Below, one piece after another: positions 58,572 through 64,000 of a DNA stretch of 64,000 nt; position 1 is the first letter of the stretch; each line of letters opens with the position of its first letter. A model generated the notes under the pieces. The model made no database searches, was not told the DNA's origin, and saw only the letters and a list, made by a program, of their open reading frames with translations. Position numbers and translations under genes: made by a program. The stretch is from Tigriopus japonicus (taxonomy: Eukaryota; Arthropoda; Copepoda; Harpacticoida; Harpacticidae), in NCBI GenBank assembly GCA_010645155.1, contig CM021319.1:1847085-1911084 (forward strand), read 5' to 3'.

Positions 58572-61500
58572 TCAATTCACGGGTCTGTATAGCACAGTGG
58601 TGACATATTTCTTCCGGAATCGTTGGGTGGTGCTCATGACCATCACCTTATCTCGGATTGACAAAGCGTACATATGGTTCAACATCACATGATTGGGCAA
58701 GGGAAGTAAGGTGGGTTCACAAGACAAGGGCGTGTCCTTATTCAGCATCACCTGAAGCAACTGAGGAGGAAGAATGGGAGGATTCGAGCGCCGGCCGCTC
58801 ATCATGACCTCATGCGAGAAATTTGGAACCACCTGACCGAATTCCTCGGATTTTGTTGACTGTTTCTTGGCATTCACATCTCGGCAATCCATGTCTAGAG
58901 CTTCGAACACCTAGAAAGAAAGAAATTTGATCGAAAATTTACTGGCCAGACTCTGAATTCAATGACGTAAATACATTGCATTTGACAAAGATAAATGGGC
59001 CTTCGGACGGGAAAAAGGGACTTACTTCGGAATAAGTTTGAAAATTAGAAGGTGATAGGAAAATTTACCTCAAAATCTGATTTTCTGACAACAATCACAT
59101 TGTTAAGCCCACCCATTCCGTCTGGTACTGTGGGCTCTTTTTGATTATGGAACCACTTATCGTCCACCTTGAACTTGTATTGATGTTCTCCCTCTGGCAG
59201 GTCTATGATGATCACCCAATGAGTTTTGGAGCCATGCATAAGGACCTTTTCCCAATTATTGAAGGATCCGCTGATCCAAACGGCTTTGGGCTCGAACATG
59301 AACGACGGCACCACCCATTTGAACACAGTAGGAACAAGGCGTTTGTGACTCGAAGTCTGAAACAATTCGAAGAGGAATAACATAAACTCAGGAAAAAGCA
59401 ATCATGATTATTAGGGCTGAATATTTTAGGTTTTACATAAAAACTTAGGTTTTAACCTAAAACGCCTAATTCGGGCAATTTTTACCTAAAATTAAGTTTT
59501 CAGTCAAAAATTTACTTTTTTCTCGCCTTTTTAGGGCAATTTTTACCTAAAACTAAGTTTTCAACCTGATATTAACTTTTTTACTTATCCTAAAGTCCAC
59601 ATAAGGTCCACAATATCCCTCCACAATAAGGTCCCTCAACCCAATGTCTTCAAAAAAAACAAAACACGAGAACAAAGGAAGAGAGAAGAGGAGTGGGAGC
59701 CACAATGATTTTCATCCCATCAACATGCCAAATCAGCGTTACCAGGTGGTTTCAGGCAGACATTGCCAAAAGTTGTTTGAAATACTGCCAATTACAGGCG
59801 CTCGCTGCCATTTTTGAAGTCACATAACGCCACATTCTGTCACCTTTGAGCCGAATTTTTCTCGTTTTTAATCATTTCATCTCGTTTTTTAGGGCTCAAA
59901 TATTAGATCTCGTTTTTTAGGTCAAAATTTTTTGATCTCCTTTTCTTGGTCGACAATTTTCGACATCGTTTTTTGGTCGATTTTTTGCCTGCCCTTCCAC
60001 TTTTTGCCATATTCTGCCACTTCAGAAATTTCTCTACCACAAAATTTTCTATACTGCCATTTCTACCACTTTCCACCACTGCCAAATTAAGTTTTCACTG
60101 CCTCTGTCTCTGCTCCACTGCTTTTACTCTTGTAAAAAGTAAACTGGTGTAGAGCAATTAATAAAAGGCTATATTTGGTCTGAATAGCCTCTGAAAAGGT
60201 GTTATCTATACAACCTAAAAAAAACCTAAAACGTAATTTTTGGCAACCTAATTATGTCATAATTTGCCCAAAAAGTTAACCTAAAATATTCAGCCCTAAT
60301 GATTATTAACGAATAAAAGCACCTTTCTCACAAACACGCTCTTGGATAACATATTTTAGGATAGTGAAAATAACGATGTAAACAAAATCACCTTTAGCGT
60401 TGCTTCTTTTGATCCCAATGTGAGTGCACGTTTTCGGATTTCTTTGGTTTTCATGGGCGGCCCTTCTAGGGACATTGCATCCAACATCAATGGAATTGGA
60501 GCCGTTTTAGATGCCGTTGGAGATTCAATTGAGCCCTTTCGTGCGCCTCCCTGTCTCATGGGTCTGGGTTGGGATGAGGCGTTGCTTGATCCATTTGTAT
60601 GTTCGGGGATTGCATCTTGACCATCTTTTGAAATGGCGGCGGCGGGTGTTTGTGGATGGGGCGATTGAGACCATAATGATTGAGGAGGATCGTCTAGCCT
60701 GAGAAAATTAAGATAAGCGGTCAAAGTTTCAGATAATTTCAAAACCTGCATCCGATTTCAAAGCATTTGAAATTTGGTGGTTGGATTTCAAGTCAAATTT
60801 TTCAAATTGTCGAAACATTGCACATGAAGTGGCATAACCAAACGCAAACTAAAAATGAGTTTGAGGAACCGCGTCTTTGTTCAGAGTAAGTAAGAAGAAG
60901 GCCTTTTTTTCAATAATCATTGTTAAGAAATATTTCTCTTTATCCATGTGGACAATTTATAAGTGAATTATGTCATAATTGCGGTTCATGATCATAACAC
61001 GAAACAAAAATGACAACAGTATATTTTTGGTGTCTGAAAATATTGTACTAGCAAACGACCTTTAAGACCAGTCGGTAGATCCTTGCGCAAAGTTTAAGTT
61101 ATTTTATCAAATTATAACTTTGACAACTTGACTTGGTTTTAAGAATATTGTGAAAATTAAGTTGAGCATTAACAATTGATCAATCGACGATAAAAATAAA
61201 ATAAAAAACCAAGCATTCAACAGCAGGCAATCAAATTGTCAACTCAACTCAATTTTTGACAGTTATTCTGTTTATAATAATGTATTGTGTGGTGGGTCTG
61301 GAATAAAGTAGGAAGTCGGTGTTGGTCGATTTTGTCAAAAGACTTTGTGTACTAAACCAAGGATGTCCTTGACTAAACGTATGTTTTGTTCTTCGGCAAA
61401 GAGTTACGAAAGTTATTAAAATATCAAATATTCTGTTGTCAAACTTTGACTACTTATCTTCAAAAAACCGACATGGTTAGTTAAACAGTATAATAGACAG

Positions 61501-62324
61501 TTTCCTGGGCATTGATCCCAAATTAGTTCAGTGTGCCATTTTAACACTGCGCGGTTGCTCGTCAAAAAATCTACGGTGATAGAAAGATTTTTTAAATTTC
61601 CCTCTTGACGAGTACGAGAACAGTATATCGTTATTCCATAGCGGATAAGAGCTAACCGGTGTGAAAATGAATTCAAGCAATGGGTTCAGAGAGAAAGGTA
61701 ACGATCGCGGATAAATCTAAAAACCTCTCATTAATTTTGAACCAGAAAAAACATACAAATGATCATGTTTCTAATCTCCACTAAATTGCTGATTTCATTG
61801 TAGTAGCACGCTTGTGGATGACATGTTGCTTGAGACACCCGCCGTCTGAAAGTTACATAACAAGTCAGTAGCTTTCCGTAGAGCTCTTTCATCCATTGCG
61901 TTGTATCAAAGGAAAGCATGGTTCTACCGTGAAAGGAAGAGCAAAATTCAATTCGAATTTCATCTTGACCTCACGCGGGATTAGTTTGATTTGAAGTGAA
62001 TGGAAAATATGAGAAAGCAATAGCTCAGAAGGGATAAGTAGACAGATCGTTAAAAAGGCACAAATATTTCTTGACCCGGTGGGAGCCAACTTTAAGGCTC
62101 AAGCCAATTGGACTTGTCTTATTTTAGTAGGCAACTAACTCAATGATGCTTGTAGCTTACTTGGTTCTATTCATGGACAGGGGCTCCGTCTCCTCCTCTT
62201 TGGCTTCCTCGCCAATGGAATCAAAACTCTTGAAGTCATTGGCTCTAAAAACGCCAATGTTCTTTTTCCCACCACTTCCGCCATGCGGAACTTGCCGATT
62301 GCCGGATGAGGAGTTGTTCCCCAT
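58572..62324 (-). CDS. PRKAB: AMP-activated protein kinase subunit beta
   Basis: Scaffold subunit of AMPK; binds glycogen and bridges alpha and gamma subunits. CDS = complement of 62161-62324, 60392-60698, 59069-59356, 58572-58910 (phases 2, 0, 0): 1098 nt, 365 aa, TGA stop. MGNNSSSG is a classic N-myristoylation signal. Residues ~55-157 form a Ser/Pro/Gln-rich linker, making the protein about 95 residues longer than human beta-1. The glycogen-binding CBM48 (about 168-253) has WISGSFNNWEK, the Ser equivalent to human Ser108, and DLPEGEHQYKFKVDDKW. The C-terminal alpha/gamma-binding domain (about 285-365) has PPILPPQLLQVMLNKDT, LPLPNHVMLNHMYALSI and KKYVTTVLYRPVN. Of the beta-1 glycogen contacts (from memory) W100, K126, W133 and N150 are kept, L146 is Met and T148 is Gly. 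A hAT-type element sits in intron 2 (59412-60298). Confidence 0.95.
59412..60298. mobile_element. hAT-type element in AMPK-beta intron 2, TSD ATGATTAT
   Basis: Ends TAGGGCTGAATATTTTAGGT and its complement (CCTAAAATATTCAGCCCTA). Perfect 8-bp duplication ATGATTAT (59404-59411, 60299-60306), fitting nTnnnnAn. The interior has repeated TTTTTACCTAAAA blocks and a T-rich TGCCACTTTC-type run. 887 bp, no transposase. Confidence 0.93.
60699..62160 (-). other. AMPK-beta intron 1
   Basis: GTAAGC donor at 62160-62155 and TTTTCTCAG acceptor at 60707-60699. 1.46 kb of AT-rich DNA; no element or gene recognised. Confidence 0.7.
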
Positions 62325-63112
62325 TATGAAGCAAGCCCTGTCAACACTCCAAATGGTCCGAAAACAGCCATCAAACCATGGCCAGGTTTCAATCACGCAC
62401 CATATCCCAAGTCACTTTCCTCAGAGCACTAGGAAAGCAGCAATTCTGGAAAACTTGAAAACTCTGTTGACGCCATCCGTCGCTGACTTGCTCGCTCAAT
62501 CTCTCTTTCACCAGGAACAGTGAGAGCGACTTCTGTGCTTTTGCGGCCGTCTGAGTTCAGTCTTTTGATTCTAGCCGCTGCCCCTCGTCCAATCGTTCCT
62601 TCTCTGGGTTCTGCTCTCAGCCGCAACGGCCTCGAATCGTCCTTCAGTTTGTATGAACAAGCAACCTCGGTACTCGATGGGGAAGAAAGCCATGCAACGC
62701 AACGCAAATCCCCCGAACTCAGCTGTTGAACAGATTTGATGGCTACTTGAATACAGTGGACATGTATGTATGTGTGTCCTCTGGAGCAGCTTCAGAGGTC
62801 GAGTTTGTTGGCCCTCGTACTACTATTGGACAGAGTACTACTGCACTCTGCAGGGTGTTTCGATTGACACTGTAATGTATCATTAATACTAAGATTACAA
62901 ATATTGATTAATGATACTTGATGGAAGTTTTGCTTATTTGTTACCAACATAAAGCGTTGGATTTGTACGAGGAAAATGCCGCCTTGCTCCCACGGGAAGT
63001 ACAAGGATCACCACTTCGTTCCTGACTCACTACCTAAGTAAATTCACAATCAGATCAAAGCCAACCGTAGTAGTTCCCCATATCCTCAGTCTAATATCAA
63101 ATTGATTTCAAG
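62325..63112 (-). promoter_or_regulatory. 5' flank / 5' UTR of AMPK beta
   Basis: 62325-62710 is richer in G+C than the surroundings, as expected near a transcription start, and contains a minus-strand uORF-like frame (62707-62429). No TATA or initiator was fixed. A short TGTATGTATGTGTG run lies at 62763. Beyond about 62800 nothing is recognised. Confidence 0.4.
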
Positions 63113-63120
63113 GTTTATAG

Positions 63121-63578
63121 TAGGACTAGAATAAAGTTGTTGTTTTTTCGGTCTAAAGTTGCAGTTTTTTAAATCCTAGAGTAGCAAATTTTTTTATTAA
63201 AAATTGCACTCAATTCGACGAAACTTGCTAAAATGTTTCTGGCCCAAACACGTCGGGGTTTTTTAAATAAAAATGTCAAATTCGGCCAATTGTTTGTCTC
63301 AATTCTGGGCGAAAATTTGAAGTCTTAAGTTTGTGTTTTCTTTAAACTTTGGCTACCTTAAGAACGCAGCTTTTTGGCAGAAATTATTCAAGATAAAAAA
63401 CATCAATACCATGAAAATGTCCTGAAAAAGTACGTGTGAAATGTATATTCCGAGCAAAATCTCGCAGAATTTCAGTGATCGAGGCAAATAAAGGCCAAAA
63501 GTTGCTAATTTTGATTAAAATGGCCAAGAGTTGCAATTTTTGTAACAAGTTGCATTTAGCAACTTTGTCCGAGCCCTA
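63121..63578. mobile_element. 458-bp TIR element (TAGGACTAGAATAAAGTTG ends)
   Basis: Left end TAGGACTAGAATAAAGTTG; right end is the complement of TAGGGCTCGGACAAAGTTG. Flanks GTTTATAG and GTTATAAG could be a decayed 8-bp duplication (two mismatches). The interior (TTGCACTCAA-TCGACG, AAAATGTCAAATT-GGCCAA) matches part of the 16786-17576 element. Confidence 0.7.
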
Positions 63579-63586
63579 GTTATAAG

Positions 63587-64000
63587 ACATCAGATGTCAT
63601 GAAAAAAGTCTACCGATTAAGCTTTATGGCATACTTGGAAATGGCCTTAAAGCCCAATTTGAGTTGAGTCTTTCTTGCAATATTTGACGCTCCCTGTAGA
63701 GACGCAAGCGACAGAGGAAAGACTAGTCTTTTCGCCTCTTGAGTTCTGACGTCACGTGGTATGCGCCAAAGATCCAAAGTGGCTCCGAAAGATTATAGGA
63801 TCATAAATTGAACCTGTAATCAGTTACATGACTAAGACAAAATACGTCTTTCAAAGTTCAATCTGGCGCTTTTACTACTTTTGACAAATACGTCCGAGCC
63901 GTGGCAACAACCTAACTTCTTGTCATCGGAGCCTCGGTGTCTCTCTCAGAAAGAAAACTTTTCTTTAGATAAATAAAGGCCATTTAGCTTGTGTAAGATG
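63587..64000. other. Right edge, nothing recognised
   Basis: No ORF, repeat or RNA gene could be supported. Confidence 0.4.

Noticed and set aside
62143..62523. 126-codon plus-strand ORF
   Set aside because: Antisense to AMPK-beta exon 1 and its 5' flank; the minus-strand frame is the supported gene.

Overview
This is nuclear DNA of an animal. Five protein-coding genes with spliced GT-AG exons sit in a large AT-rich non-coding background, and there is no operon structure or ribosome-binding-site logic. A complete homologue of the insect/crustacean juvenile-hormone response factor Kr-h1 points to an arthropod. The overall look (compact coding exons, many small TIR elements, CR1/jockey-like LINE scraps) suggests a crustacean, perhaps a copepod; the taxon is inference. 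One assembly gap of 447 N lies at 19068-19514.

Genes from left to right: the 5' part of an HSD17B10-type mitochondrial short-chain dehydrogenase (minus, 1-585, running off the left edge); Kr-h1 with eight C2H2 fingers (minus, 8278-14105, 4 coding exons, 652 aa); DGAT1 diacylglycerol acyltransferase (plus, 20952-52843, 10 coding exons, 500 aa in 31.9 kb); TIMM21 (plus, 56933-57928, 4 coding exons, 244 aa); AMPK beta subunit (minus, 58572-62324, 4 coding exons, 365 aa). Exons were assembled by hand from splice sites, reading phase and family similarity. In the four complete genes every junction keeps frame and the model ends at a stop. TIMM21 and AMPK beta converge tail to tail; Kr-h1 and DGAT1 are divergent. 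Three of the five act in lipid or energy metabolism (HSD17B10, DGAT1, AMPK); I see no evidence that they are co-regulated.

The rest is a dense deposit of non-autonomous DNA transposons. At least twelve elements have terminal inverted repeats and flanking 8-bp direct duplications (seven or more perfect), the signature of hAT transposition, yet no hAT transposase is visible. DGAT1 intron 6 holds a nested stack: an AGGTCA-array remnant, a hAT-type element inside it (TSD GGTCACAG), a second inside that (TSD ATTTTGTA), and a further ~1.2 kb insertion. Uninterrupted relatives elsewhere in the window serve as empty sites. DGAT1 intron 1 holds another nest. Other items are a fold-back mariner-type element (DD37D-like by my count) in Kr-h1 intron 1, a 2.2-kb TIR element with a perfect 10-bp TSD, fragments of one LINE family at two places, a 74-nt tRNA-like module, and several long perfect hairpins.

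The observation I would follow first is the 1-kb inverted-repeat element at 6876-7895, just 3' of Kr-h1. It carries about 21 copies of AGGTCA, the nuclear-receptor half-site, in two opposed arrays. Whether it has any regulatory role is speculation.
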